In this document: piece after piece, positions 36,506-45,567 of the stretch
Position numbering within the stretch: position 1 is the stretch's first letter
Layout of the letters: each line of letters begins with the position of its first letter
NCBI RefSeq assembly: GCF_000153485.2
Contig: NC_018721.1
Coordinates: 3,100,001-3,164,000, forward strand
Reading direction: 5' to 3'
DNA: 64,000 nucleotides
From: Psychroflexus torquis ATCC 700755
GTDB lineage: Bacteria > Bacteroidota > Bacteroidia > Flavobacteriales > Flavobacteriaceae
The notes under the pieces: generated by a model
What the model was told of the DNA's origin: nothing
Seen by the model: the letters and a program-made list of their open reading frames with translations, nothing else
Databases searched by the model: none
Program-made: the position numbers and the translations under genes

Positions 36506-37789
36506 ATGAAATCAATTTTAACCAGCTTTATAATTGCCTTATCTTTCATTTCATGCTCTTCTCCAAAGACAACGGACAATTTAATTGTTGTAAACCAACC
36601 GGCAGAGTTTGAAGCCCAAGAAGCGATTTGGTTGATATGGCCCTCTACGAATCATAAAGAAGGAGAATCGGTTGAAAAGGTCACCCTTTCTATTATTGAA
36701 GCATTAATCGATGATATAAGCATAGTGGTAACGTGCAAGGATAAAGAACTTCTTAAGCAAGCAAAACAAACAGTGGAAAATCACTTTGGTAATCAGCCTA
36801 GAATCACATTTCTTGAAATCCCGTCTTTAGAAATTTGGACAAGAGACATGGGGCCAACATTTGTAGAAACAAATAAAAATACCTTAGCCGTTGCAGACTT
36901 TAATTTTAATTCTTGGGGGTACTCAGATACTTTAGACATCGGTACTAAAACAGAAGAAATGTATGATGTAAGAGTAGCTGAACACTATAATTTGCCTGTG
37001 ATTTCGAGTTCAATGATTAGTGAAGGTGGAAATAGAGAAGTAAATGGAAAAGGGATATTGATGACCACAGAATCAGTTGAAATGGGTAGAAACCCAACCA
37101 TGACCAAAAAGGAGATGGAAGCTGAATATAAGCGACTTTTAGGAATTAAAAAAACCATCTGGCTGAAACAAGGTTTAGTTGAAGACGACCACACTTTCCT
37201 TGGGCCTGTTGAAACTTTAGACGGAACAAAAGCCTACACAGTAGTTACTACAAATGGTCATATTGATGAATTCGCTCGTTTTGTAAATGAGTCTACAATC
37301 CTTTTGGCACAAATAGATAGCACAGAATTTAACGATCCAATTGCTTTTGAAAATCACAAACGGATTGAGGAAAATTACCAACTATTATCCGCAGCGACTG
37401 ATCAAGATAATAACCCATTTACTATTATTCGTATGCCGCTTCCAGGCCCTATTTTTTCGACAATGAAACCCGGTGATTATGTTTATGATTACATCAAAAC
37501 ACTCGATTATAAAGAGGGGAGTACTTTTCCAAATGGCGATACAGTAAAGGTTATGGCTGCGTTTAGTTATCTCAATTTTATAATTACAGACAAGGTGGTG
37601 ATTGGGCAAACTTGTTGGAGAGAAGGAATGCCAAATGAGTTGAAAGTGAAAGATGAAAAGGCTGCACAACTATTGCAATCTGTTTTTCCCAATCGAAAAA
37701 TAGTAATGATTGATGCCCTTGCCGTCAATTTAGGCGGTGGTGGGATACATTGCATTAGTATGAACCAGCCCACATTCTCAAACAATTAG
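36506..37789 (+). CDS. Agmatine deiminase/peptidylarginine deiminase-like lipoprotein, copy 1
   Basis: The 427-residue protein has a lipoprotein signal (LTSFIIALSFISC) and the PAD_porph/agmatine deiminase fold: PAEFEAQEAIWLIWPS, IWTRDMGPTFV (about 115), EGGNREVNGKG (about 170), a central DDHTFLGPVETLDG and the catalytic Cys in GGGGIHCISMNQP at the C-terminus. It hydrolyses a guanidinium group, agmatine or protein arginine, outside the cytoplasm. A second copy lies at 60575-61906, about half identical by eye. It has its own promoter box. Confidence 0.86.
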   Translation: MKSILTSFIIALSFISCSSPKTTDNLIVVNQPAEFEAQEAIWLIWPSTNHKEGESVEKVTLSIIEALIDDISIVVTCKDKELLKQAKQTVENHFGNQPRITFLEIPSLEIWTRDMGPTFVETNKNTLAVADFNFNSWGYSDTLDIGTKTEEMYDVRVAEHYNLPVISSSMISEGGNREVNGKGILMTTESVEMGRNPTMTKKEMEAEYKRLLGIKKTIWLKQGLVEDDHTFLGPVETLDGTKAYTVVTTNGHIDEFARFVNESTILLAQIDSTEFNDPIAFENHKRIEENYQLLSAATDQDNNPFTIIRMPLPGPIFSTMKPGDYVYDYIKTLDYKEGSTFPNGDTVKVMAAFSYLNFIITDKVVIGQTCWREGMPNELKVKDEKAAQLLQSVFPNRKIVMIDALAVNLGGGGIHCISMNQPTFSNN

Positions 37790-37979
37790 ATTTTGAAAGT
37801 TAACAAAATAACGATGTTCAACATATTGTAAAAAGGCATCGAAACACATCTTAGACTGACTGTTATTTTAAATGCCGAGCAAGTCAATGAGTGATTTTGA
37901 GAGATTCGACAGAAATCTATTGAAATCGTATTGAGAACTTTGTATTACTTTCTATGTATAAGTTTAGGCTTGTAGTACT

Positions 37980-38187
37980 TATACCAAATTAAACCCATAA
38001 TGTCCTAATAAATCGTTTTACCGAAACGAATTCGGCACAGGCTTTTTTCACCTGCTTTTTGTCAAAAATAATTACTGTGACTAAGGCTATGCTAATTTTT
38101 TTCCTCAACTATGTAAAAAACCTGTGCTGAGCTACGTCGTATTATAATTCAATTTATTTATAGGACATTATAAATTTAATTTGGTAA
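37980..38187. repeat. MITE-like palindromic repeat, copy D
   Basis: It is 208 bp long, starts TATACCAAATTAA and ends TTAATTTGGTA. It contains GAATTCGGCACAGG...CCTGTGCTGAGC, a nested inverted repeat, and closely matches copy F. The neighbouring DNA (37790-37979 and 38188-38438) holds no gene. Confidence 0.8.
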
Positions 38188-38438
38188 TATAAAAAGAGAT
38201 CTTAGCCATTTCGATTTTTTTTTAATGCAATAATAGCCTTAATGCAAAGCAACCAAATCCTCTTGGATAGTTTGCTTATTCTGACTCAGAGACTGGAACT
38301 ATAGTCTTTTGGTAGTTGATTTTTTAACCTATTTCAGAAAAGTGAAGACCATAGTCTTAATGTTTTAATAAGTTACTTGTTAAACACAGGCAGAATGAAC
38401 AGTTTCGTCTCCTCCAAATAAATTGAAAATACATTGTT

Positions 38439-39002
38439 ATGGAAATTGAAAAATTTATTTATTGTCTTGAAGCCGTTCCAGATATAGAGACTACCAACAC
38501 TACTGAAGTTGTAAAAATCTTAGAGGATATTGCCTTAGTACAAGATATTACGAGTATTTACAAAGCTTGTGATACCATAGAGGGATTGGAGGAGAGCTTG
38601 AGTTATTTGCTGTATGAAGATCATAACTTTAAAGATTACGAAATTATTTACCTCGTTATACCGGGGGAGGCGAACAACATCCTGATGAATGACTATTATT
38701 ATAGCATTGAAGAGATTGCAGAACTTTTTGAAGGGAAGATGACTGGGAAAGTCATACATTTTGCTAACCAAAAAGTCTTGGATCTCACTGATGAGGAGTC
38801 ACAGTATTTTTTAGATGTTACTGGCGCACGAGCTATCTCAGGTTATGGATCTACCACTAGCAAAATTTCAAGTACAATTACTATAGACAGAGTTTTCTTC
38901 AGTATGTTTCAGGAAAATGATGATCTTGCGGAAGTTGTGGAATCCATGTTTCAAAAGCATTATAATCTCTGTAAATTACTCGACTTTAGGTTGTATTATT
39001 AG
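38439..39002 (+). CDS. DUF6642-like protein
   Basis: The 187-residue cytoplasmic protein begins FIYCLEAVPD, followed by an alpha/beta pattern with YEIIYLVIPGEANNI, YYYSIEEIAELFEGKMTGKVIHFANQKVL and TGARAISGYG. This order resembles DUF6642 proteins (IYCLEG..., GKIIHFGSC...), which look like caspase/CHAT-type folds, but the usual Cys after the last strand is not present (HFANQ here). The function is unknown. A decayed partial copy lies at 40223-40315. Confidence 0.55.
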   Translation: MEIEKFIYCLEAVPDIETTNTTEVVKILEDIALVQDITSIYKACDTIEGLEESLSYLLYEDHNFKDYEIIYLVIPGEANNILMNDYYYSIEEIAELFEGKMTGKVIHFANQKVLDLTDEESQYFLDVTGARAISGYGSTTSKISSTITIDRVFFSMFQENDDLAEVVESMFQKHYNLCKLLDFRLYY

Positions 39003-39988
39003 AAAAAAGCTTGCACCAATTCTTCTTCAGAAATAGCATTAAAATAGTCAGAACTTTTCAAATCCTGCAAAGCAGCTAGGAGTTTATCTTTCTGATGTTC
39101 TTTCCCTATCAAACCCTTAATTAGTGGTTGCAGATCTTTATTGACAAAGAAATCTCCAAAAATTTCTAAATCGGTAATTATTCCTTTTTCTACATTAAAG
39201 TGAACTTCCACAAAGCCCCCAGGGGTTTTTACGCCATTCTTAAAACCGTAATTAGGAGAATAGCCATAGTTCCAATTCCATTGGCTGTACTTTTCGTCTG
39301 CTAGTTTTTGAATAGCCGCTTTATCAAAAGCGTTGATTTCATAAGGAATTGCATCGGGATACAAATGTGTGATATGCTTCAGTACACGTTCGCCAAACTT
39401 TTCAACGCCGATGTCCTCTTTTAAATGATTGGAAATATTGGTAACTCTACTTTTTACCGATTTGCGCGCTTTACCCTCAAACTTTAAGGGATTTACGTTC
39501 AGCGCATCCGATATATCTTGAATTTCCGAGGCGTATAATAAAGTACCATGATGTAAAACCCTTTGTTTTTGGTGGTGAATATGCTCTGCATTTCCAGAAA
39601 ACTTCTGACCATCGATTAAGATATCATTCCGACCAGAAAAGTTGGCTTCCACACCAAGTTGGGACAGCACATCTATAATAGGCTGATTGTATTTTTTAAA
39701 ATCTACTTTAGCGCCTTCTTCACCATAACCCATTATAAAGGTATAATTGAGGTTGCCCAAGTCATGATATACCGCGCCGCCACCTGTAAGCCTCCGTACT
39801 ACACTCACGTCATTCCCTTTTACATACTCTACATTTATCTCTGCTAAAGTGTTCTGGTGCTTTCCTACTACAATGGTATTGTCGTTTTGCCAAAGCATAA
39901 AAACGTTTTCATCAAAATTCTTCAGAAAATATTCTTCCGTAGCTTGGTTGAAATAGGGATCGAGGCTTTTATTGAGTATACAGAGCAT
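38999..39988 (-). CDS. lplA: Lipoate-protein ligase A
   Basis: The 329-residue protein attaches free lipoate to E2 and H proteins via lipoyl-AMP. The signature RRLTGGGAVYHDLGNLNYTF (about 68-87) includes the lipoate-binding RRxxGGGxVxHD motif, and GRNDILIDGQKFSGNA (about 138-153) includes the catalytic Lys. The C-terminal accessory domain is present. It overlaps the convergent DUF6642-like gene by four bases. Confidence 0.94.
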   Translation of the reverse strand: MLCILNKSLDPYFNQATEEYFLKNFDENVFMLWQNDNTIVVGKHQNTLAEINVEYVKGNDVSVVRRLTGGGAVYHDLGNLNYTFIMGYGEEGAKVDFKKYNQPIIDVLSQLGVEANFSGRNDILIDGQKFSGNAEHIHHQKQRVLHHGTLLYASEIQDISDALNVNPLKFEGKARKSVKSRVTNISNHLKEDIGVEKFGERVLKHITHLYPDAIPYEINAFDKAAIQKLADEKYSQWNWNYGYSPNYGFKNGVKTPGGFVEVHFNVEKGIITDLEIFGDFFVNKDLQPLIKGLIGKEHQKDKLLAALQDLKSSDYFNAISEEELVQAFF

Positions 39989-40365
39989 CTAATTATATTT
40001 TAGAAGTGATTTTTTATCATTCCATAAATATAAAATTCATCCGCCAAATAACATGCTATTTTGGCATTTAACTTTAAAAACTAAGGGATTCTATATTTTA
40101 TAAATCTTAAAATACTAAAACAGTTTTCTCAATAAAAGACGTGTTAAAAACGAAAATAGATAACAACATAAATAGACTTCTCTACTTGGTACATATGAAT
40201 TTCACCTCTTTTTAAATTTAAAATGACAGGGAAAGAAAGCTGTTTTAGTATTAAAAAAGTCTTAGATCTCACTCATGATGAATCATAATTTTTTCAGATG
40301 TATGAGCTATCTTGGGAAAGGAGGTGAAATGTTTTTGAACCTCACATCACAAAAGGAAAAGGTAT
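39989..40365. other. Intergenic region with a decayed gene fragment
   Basis: Most of this 377-base stretch has no gene. At 40223-40315 it contains a remnant related to the gene at 38439 (separate entry). The remainder is AT-rich without recognisable signals. Confidence 0.4.
40223..40315 (+). pseudogene. Decayed fragment of the DUF6642-like gene
   Basis: The DNA reads ATGACAGGGAAAG...AAAAAGTCTTAGATCTCACT...GATGAATCA...GAGCTATC, matching 38741-38836 of the DUF6642-like gene in order with base changes and small deletions. A TAA interrupts it. It is a relic of a duplication of that gene. Confidence 0.6.
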
Positions 40366-41070
40366 TCACTTTTTATAAAATCTATTTATAAAAATGGCGA
40401 AGAATGGAATGGTAAGATAGGTTAACGCTGACCATGACGCCAAATCTTCAGATAAAATTAATGCTAAAATTGCAGCGATAAAACCAGTAAAAGAGACAGC
40501 TCCCAAAAATATTAATTTAGATTTTGTTTTATTAATTTCAAATTGATTCAATTTTAGCAGATTTCTTTTCGAAAATGCACGGAAGTATAAAAGAAACAGT
40601 ATTCCTGCCATTACAAAAAGTCCTGAGCCGTAAATAGCATATAGTCCAATCAGCTCACTAGTGCTTGTAACATTAAATTTTGAAGGTAACCATCCATTGC
40701 TTAGCCCCGTAAAAAGAGCGGAGAAAATTAACCGAAGGGGATACATGAATACGAGTAAAATAAAGATGAGACCAATACTTAAAACGATGGTGTACATATC
40801 TTCCAATCCATATCTTCTACTCCATGTTCGATGGCTGAACCAAAAAATCATGATGATAAAAAAACTACATAAACATGCTGGGATTTCCTTTAATGAAATA
40901 ATTAATTCGGAATAATTTTCTGGTATTGTTCCAACAGAAATAACCAACATGGTAATTGCAAAAGCAAAGGCAGCATCCATAAATGTTTCTAATCGTGTGA
41001 TTTCAATTCCACGCATCGTGAAACCTCGATCTATGGGGAAGTTTGCTTTTTCACTTTCTGTTTTAGTCAT
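40366..41070 (-). CDS. TMEM175/DUF1211-like potassium channel protein
   Basis: I take the start MTKTESEKANFPID; a frame 13 codons longer exists. The protein of about 234 residues has six hydrophobic helices. The first carries RLETFMDAAFAFAITMLV, matching the TMEM175 filter helix with its RxxxFxD motif. Bacterial members form K+-permeable tetramers. It is monocistronic on the minus strand at the edge of the cassette-like region; its own downstream boundary is not clear, so I treat it as flanking. Confidence 0.78.
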   Translation of the reverse strand: MTKTESEKANFPIDRGFTMRGIEITRLETFMDAAFAFAITMLVISVGTIPENYSELIISLKEIPACLCSFFIIMIFWFSHRTWSRRYGLEDMYTIVLSIGLIFILLVFMYPLRLIFSALFTGLSNGWLPSKFNVTSTSELIGLYAIYGSGLFVMAGILFLLYFRAFSKRNLLKLNQFEINKTKSKLIFLGAVSFTGFIAAILALILSEDLASWSALTYLTIPFFAIFINRFYKK

Positions 41071-41249
41071 GATTGTTTTTTTGAATTCTATAAAAGCTGA
41101 AATAGTCAACTTTTAGTATAAAATAATTGTATCTAGATGACCTAAATCTTATAATATATTTTTACACAAATACGTTTACTTTAAAAACTCTATTTCGCTT
41201 TTAGCTGCAATAAGGTTTAAGCTTTTTATTTCTTGAATGATTTAGAGCC

Positions 41250-41381
41250 TTGTTGTAAAAGGTTAATTTGTTTAAGTATTAAAGTTAGTCAATAAATCAC
41301 AGATATGAAGTCCGTGAGTCCCGACGCTTTGGGATTTGTAAATTGGCTAAAACCAGCGCTAAATTTTGTAGGGTGTTGTGT
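41250..41381 (-). repeat. attC-like imperfect palindrome 1
   Basis: On the plus strand it runs from TTGTTGTAAAAGG to TAGGGTGTTGTGT, with central TCCCGACGCTTTGGGA hairpin. It is of the same family as the sites at 48684, 51143, 58680 and 61914 (shared AAATCACAGATA and GCTAAAACCAGCGC/ACTAGCAATAAATT positions). It follows the stop of the PH-domain gene on the minus strand. Confidence 0.6.
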
Positions 41382-41390
41382 AACGTTTTT

Positions 41391-41630
41391 TTAGTCTTCA
41401 GTTATGTTATTTTTTATTTTCGGGTTTAATTTTGTCAAATACTTTGCAAACTCAAATTTGTCTTTCGGTGAAATTATCATCTCTTGAAATTTTCCATATT
41501 TAATTTCAATTCGGTCAAACGAAGCTGCTGGAGAAGAAATAATAGTATTTGATTTTGTTATTTCCTTAATGTCATTAATTCCAATGTAGAAGATATTTTG
41601 GATAGGGTAGAGTATGAGGTTTAGGCTCAA
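41391..41630 (-). CDS. PH-domain-like protein, probably truncated
   Basis: The 79-residue frame resembles the C-terminal part of bacterial PH-domain membrane proteins: INDIKEITKSN, SSPAASFDRIEIKYGKFQEMIISPK, FAKYLTKLNPKI. The usual N-terminal pair of helices is mostly lacking and no ATG is available (the start would be TTG). The open frame continues about 25 codons upstream without a normal start. I read it as an internally deleted or truncated copy. Confidence 0.5.
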   Translation of the reverse strand: MSLNLILYPIQNIFYIGINDIKEITKSNTIISSPAASFDRIEIKYGKFQEMIISPKDKFEFAKYLTKLNPKIKNNITED

Positions 41631-41801
41631 AACAAGACCATAGATTAAAGAAGGGGCTGTCAGAAAAGTCTCTTTAGGGAAAATTGAAGCCTTCTTTTTT
41701 ATAGTTAATCAAATAATTGAGCAAAAAAATAATTACAATAAACCCAAATGATAAAACATATAGACTCTATGTGTGATAAAGAAGTCTTTCATTCATTATT
41801 T

Positions 41802-42509
41802 TTAAATAATCTTTTCGCCTACGATTCCTACTAAAAAACCAAGAGTTGCGCCAAGTGATGTTAGATAATTATTTTCTAATTTACTCTCGGGTATTATATC
41901 ATTTATCAATAAATACAATATACCTCCACTAGAAAACGTCATAAGGTGAGCAGTAATTACTGGAAAATCAGTCAAAAAATAATGTCCAATTAGAGCACCT
42001 CCAATTCCGAAAAAACTTAAAAAGAAAAATATTATAAGGGTCTTTTTTTCTGTAAAACCACTTAGTACTAAATCTCTATAAGCATTAAAAGCCTCGGGTA
42101 AATTTTGAAGACCTATAAAAACTGCTAGTAAAATTGCCAGGTTTGGTTCTATTGCAAATGTTGCCCCTAAGGCAATAGACTCTGGAATAAAATCCATCAA
42201 CATGGCTAACAACGCTGCATTTTTTCCTCCTTTCTTAGCTAAATAGCGATCAATTTGCAAAAAGATAATCACACCTCCTCCAAAAGATAATGCCATAGGT
42301 AAAACTTTCAATTCTTCCATCCCTTTAGGAATTAATACGAAAGTAACAGCAGACAAAATGATACCTGCACCAAATGACATTAACGTGTGTATTATTTCAT
42401 ATTTAACTGGTGTTTCCTTAATATGGTGGTTAAAATACTTCGCTAGAAGCCCACCAATGAATACTGTGACTCCAGCAAGTCCTGAAAATAAAATGATTTC
42501 TTGTAGCAA
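41802..42509 (-). CDS. ZIP family metal transporter
   Basis: The 235-residue protein has about eight hydrophobic helices. The metal-binding helices are LLAMLMDFIPESIALGATF (helix IV, P-E-S motif) and GLQNLPEAFNAYRD (helix V, with N and E). It moves zinc or iron into the cytoplasm. It is preceded on the plus-strand side by MITE copy E, which lies about 30 bases upstream of the start and may affect its promoter. Confidence 0.83.
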   Translation of the reverse strand: MLQEIILFSGLAGVTVFIGGLLAKYFNHHIKETPVKYEIIHTLMSFGAGIILSAVTFVLIPKGMEELKVLPMALSFGGGVIIFLQIDRYLAKKGGKNAALLAMLMDFIPESIALGATFAIEPNLAILLAVFIGLQNLPEAFNAYRDLVLSGFTEKKTLIIFFFLSFFGIGGALIGHYFLTDFPVITAHLMTFSSGGILYLLINDIIPESKLENNYLTSLGATLGFLVGIVGEKII

Positions 42510-42538
42510 AATTTTAAGTGATTTTAAATATGATTATT

Positions 42539-42701
42539 TATACCAATTTAGCATTCAAATGTCGTATAAAATCAGTTTCTTTTTCACTTACTAATCGTCA
42601 TAAAATAGAACCATAACTATTGCTATGCTTATATTTTTTTCCTCAACTAAGTAAAAAATAATTCAAATTTTTAATGCAACATTTAAAAACTAAATTGGTA
42701 T
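42539..42701. repeat. MITE-like palindromic repeat, copy E
   Basis: It has the same ends as copies B and C but lacks the internal CCTGTGCTGAGCTACG block, and is 163 bp long. The deletion removes one arm of the nested hairpin. Confidence 0.78.
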
Positions 42702-42920
42702 TAAAACGTAGCAATTTTTACTTTTAGTACCCAGACTATTTCTTCGGGTTCTTTTAATAATCCAGTTATAAAGCTAGCAGTTACTTCGTTTTTAAAATTA
42801 CACTTTATTGCAGATATGGACGACCTGATATATTAAATTATTGTGTTGTGAAAATTCAGTTTTTGGTTTTCAATTTAGCAGCGATTCCGAGGTGATTTTC
42901 ATTTAATCTTCAGAAATTTT

Positions 42921-43019
42921 TTACTTAAACACAAACTTTAAAATCAACAGAGCAAAAAGTATAATTGCTAAAGTTATTCCTGTTATTTTTTTAGTGCTTT
43001 TATTAAAAAATGCTCCCAT
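42921..43019 (-). CDS. 32-residue single-helix membrane peptide
   Basis: The frame reads MGAFFNKSTKKITGIT followed by a strongly hydrophobic helix and a FKFK-like basic end. It lies alone between a MITE and the TIR gene, in a position like a small cassette; GTTGGAGGGAC, similar in form to other cassette starts, lies about 35 bases upstream. No ribosome site stands out. Confidence 0.4.
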   Translation of the reverse strand: MGAFFNKSTKKITGITLAIILFALLILKFVFK

Positions 43020-43118
43020 AGTTTTATCTCATTACTGTTTTCGGTTGTGTCCCTCCAACGAATGACAACGACTAAATAAAAACTGTTTTCAATGGGTTTT
43101 ATTTTTTGTGTGTGCCAG

Positions 43119-44065
43119 TTATTTTTTTATTGCGTTCATATAATCGTTTAATATCTTTGAAAATTCAGAAACCATATCAACATCCATTGATTTTCCAATT
43201 GAATGTGTGCCTATTAGAAACTGACAAGGATTCCTAAGTTCTAGTGAGTTTCCAATTATTCCAGTCGCAGAGTTTAAAAAAGTTTTATCAATAGATGGCT
43301 CATTAAAGCTCAATTGATCCACGATTTGATTTCCAATAAATAGAAAAAGCTTCTTTTCTTTTGGATTAAAATCTGCGTGTAAAAATTGTTGTTCTCCTAC
43401 CGACCAATCTGAGATATCTACTGATATTGAAATTTTGTGGTAATCAGAATCTATTACTTCAAAGTGTATTCTGTTCTGGTAATAAATAATTCTTAGTCGA
43501 GAATGAAATACATCTTTGTTTCCAAGGTCAAATAAAACTTTTTCAAATTGTTGATTAGCGAAATTTGGAAAACCAATTGACATTGATATAGAAAACCCTT
43601 CATTTAGTTTATCTTCTTTTCTTTCAAATCCATGTTTCAAATAAGATAATTGGCCCTGCTTTCCGATTGCTTCAAAAAGAGCCTGGGATATTTTTTCCAA
43701 CCCTACTGAACTGTCTATTCCTTTAATGTCAGCTAATAATTGATATTTTTCTGCAACTTGAGAATGGTCAACCTCATGATAGATTATGAGCATCTTAAAT
43801 TCCTTCTTTATACTTTTGTTGAATAATGCCTGCAATTCAGCATTTGTCCAGCCCTTTTCAAAAAGAATTTACTTAAAATGATAATGGCATGGTTAGAATT
43901 AGAAATCTCTTTATTTATTGAATCTGATAAGGAATCACCGAGCTTAATACTGTATTCGTCATAAAAAACCTACGCTCCATTCAACATAAAATTGTTTGCT
44001 AAATCCCTAACTAAAGAGTTTTTGTCTTCCGATGCATGTGATATAAAAAAATCTGCTTTGTTCAT
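43119..44065 (-). pseudogene. TIR-domain protein gene, broken by a nonsense codon and a frameshift
   Basis: From the ATG at 44065 the minus strand encodes a TIR domain: NKADFFISHASEDKNSLVRD, then an in-frame TAG, VFYDEYSIKLGDSLSDSI with the catalytic-type Tyr/Asp/Glu region, SNHAIIILSKFF, a frameshift near 43865, and WTNAELQALFNKSIKKEF. A C-terminal domain of about 170 residues follows (beta-rich, jelly-roll-like). TIR proteins are NADase or signalling parts of anti-phage systems. The intact frame 43119-43835 covers only the end of TIR and the C-terminal domain. Confidence 0.72.
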
Positions 44066-44206
44066 TTTTTATTTGGACTATCGTTTTTTTTATTGTTCTG
44101 AAAATCAATTATTAGTGCTTTGGTTTTCAGTTTCCTTTTTTACCTTTTCTCCGTTAACCAAACGTCACCTCTGAGTAATTAATTTCTGCCTCGGATTTGG
44201 GGAATT

Positions 44207-44284
44207 GCCCCTAACGTTAGTATAAGTTTTCGTTATGGATTGCAGATTGCTTTCCTCTCGAGCCTCAACTTTGTTGTTAGGGGC
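44207..44284 (-). repeat. attC-like site between the TIR gene and the UPF0158 pair
   Basis: It starts GCCCCTAAC at 44207 and ends GTTAGGGGC at 44276-44284 (perfect inverse complements). The interior has AACGTTAGTATAAG on one side and AACTTTGTT on the other. It is 78 bp long. Confidence 0.65.
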
Positions 44285-44330
44285 TAAATATTTGGTTGTC
44301 AGCACAAAAACCACATTGAAATTTATATTG

Positions 44331-44726
44331 TTACATGCTGGTTTTATTTTTTTTCAATTCATCAATTCTTTTTTTGTCAATGTAATGGGTTGCGTAACTG
44401 TCCTCAATACTCTTTTTTCCTGATTTACTAAATCTCAATTTACGCTTAATCCCTTTACCAAATTGGTTATATCCTGTCCATGAACTTTCTAAATTTAAAT
44501 CCATTGAGTATTTTCTAATCAACTTGTTAATTAAAGTCAGCTTACTTAAGTTTATGTTACATGCTTTCTCTAAATATTCAATTCGTCCAAACCTCCAGTT
44601 TTCATAGTCTTTTTTTGTCAAGTAACCAAGTTGTAACATAATATCTACAGTGCAAACAAGTCCTTTTTCATAAGAATTTAAATGTACCAGTCTTTTTACT
44701 TCTTTTTCTAAATCTGCATTATTCAT
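44331..44726 (-). CDS. Conserved hypothetical protein, partner of the UPF0158 gene
   Basis: The 131-residue protein is helical and basic. I recall similar proteins in Gram-negative accessory regions with the layout ...KGLVCTVDIMLQLGYLTKKDYENWRFGRIEYLEKAC..., RFSKSG and a final YATHYI. No function is assigned. It overlaps the UPF0158-type gene by eight bases and probably shares its message. Confidence 0.5.
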   Translation of the reverse strand: MNNADLEKEVKRLVHLNSYEKGLVCTVDIMLQLGYLTKKDYENWRFGRIEYLEKACNINLSKLTLINKLIRKYSMDLNLESSWTGYNQFGKGIKRKLRFSKSGKKSIEDSYATHYIDKKRIDELKKNKTSM

Positions 44727-45156
44727 TGAAATCGTCCTTATTTAAATTAATTTGCTTTTTTACCCAACGGATACAACGTAATTTTTTAAAATCAAACCAC
44801 AGCTGTCTATACTCTCCTGAATTATCAATCTGCCATTTAAAGTTTCTAAATGGTTTTGGTCTGTTTAGTGCATCAATTAATTTTTCCTGTAATTTAATAT
44901 TATCAATGTTCTCTGAAAAGTCAGCCATTATCCGAAATGATTCATGTGAATCAAGTCCAACGAATTCAAAATAATCATCCCAGTTTTTATCAATTTCCTT
45001 TGATTCCTCCTCCTCCCAAGATTCTTCATCAGCAGCATCCCAACTATCAAAATTGAGAATAGTTATAATCTTGCCAGCCTTGTGATGATAAAAACACCTC
45101 ATTCCTGCATCTAGATTGTCTGCAATTTCTTCTATTTGATTTTCAGTTAGTTTCAT
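44719..45156 (-). CDS. UPF0158 family protein
   Basis: The 145-residue protein has the UPF0158 pattern: GMRCFYHHKAGKI, an acidic loop, SHESFRIMADFSENI, LIDALNRPKPFRNFKWQID and WFDFKKLRCIRWV. The function is unknown. It is the first gene of a two-gene unit; the next attC-like site lies directly upstream. Confidence 0.7.
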   Translation of the reverse strand: MKLTENQIEEIADNLDAGMRCFYHHKAGKIITILNFDSWDAADEESWEEEESKEIDKNWDDYFEFVGLDSHESFRIMADFSENIDNIKLQEKLIDALNRPKPFRNFKWQIDNSGEYRQLWFDFKKLRCIRWVKKQINLNKDDFNE

Positions 45157-45171
45157 AATGTTTATTTTTCA

Positions 45172-45299
45172 GCTTGCATATAAGGTTTTGGCTATGTGGA
45201 GTGCGGGAATTCGAAGCACTTCACTTTCAGTTTATCTCTATCTTCATTAAAAGCACTAATCTTAATTTAATTACTTATTGCCCAATGACTTATATACGT
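45172..45299 (-). repeat. attC-like site interrupted by IS110 copy 1 (left part)
   Basis: The palindrome begins near AGCTTGCATATAAGG and stops at TTATATACG, where IS110 DNA begins. Its missing end (GTTGGGTACAG) is found at the other side of the element, near 46650. Rejoining gives ATACG-GTTGGG, the usual form of the family. Confidence 0.55.
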
Positions 45300-45353
45300 C
45301 TTAAGTTTGATTTCTAATATAATACTTAGTTTTAGTTATTAATCAGAAAGAAC

Positions 45354-45545
45354 AAAAGAGAGAATTAAGGTTACTTTATACGGTGAAGCTTCAGACTTCG
45401 ACAATCCCGAAGCCTCGGGAATAATCCTCTCTCTTTTACTTCTTTAATCACGTTCTCCCGATACCTATCAGGACTATGAGACATTAGATCTCATTTTCAA
45501 GTTTGTACTGAGCTTGTCTAAGTGTTGTTTTAATACTAGTAGCTG
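45354..45545 (+). ncRNA. Candidate bridge RNA (IS110 leader, copy 1)
   Basis: The leader before the transposase folds. The stem AAAAGAGAGAATTA (45354-45367) pairs with AATCCTCTCTCTTTT (45423-45437) around a hairpin TCCCGAAGCCTCGGGA (45405-45420), followed by a weaker hairpin at 45456-45473. The same elements recur in copy 2 with compensating differences. IS110 elements are known to express such an RNA from this side of the gene. The ends of the RNA are guesses. Confidence 0.5.
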
Positions 45546-45567
45546 GTTCTTTCATAAATCAATTTTT

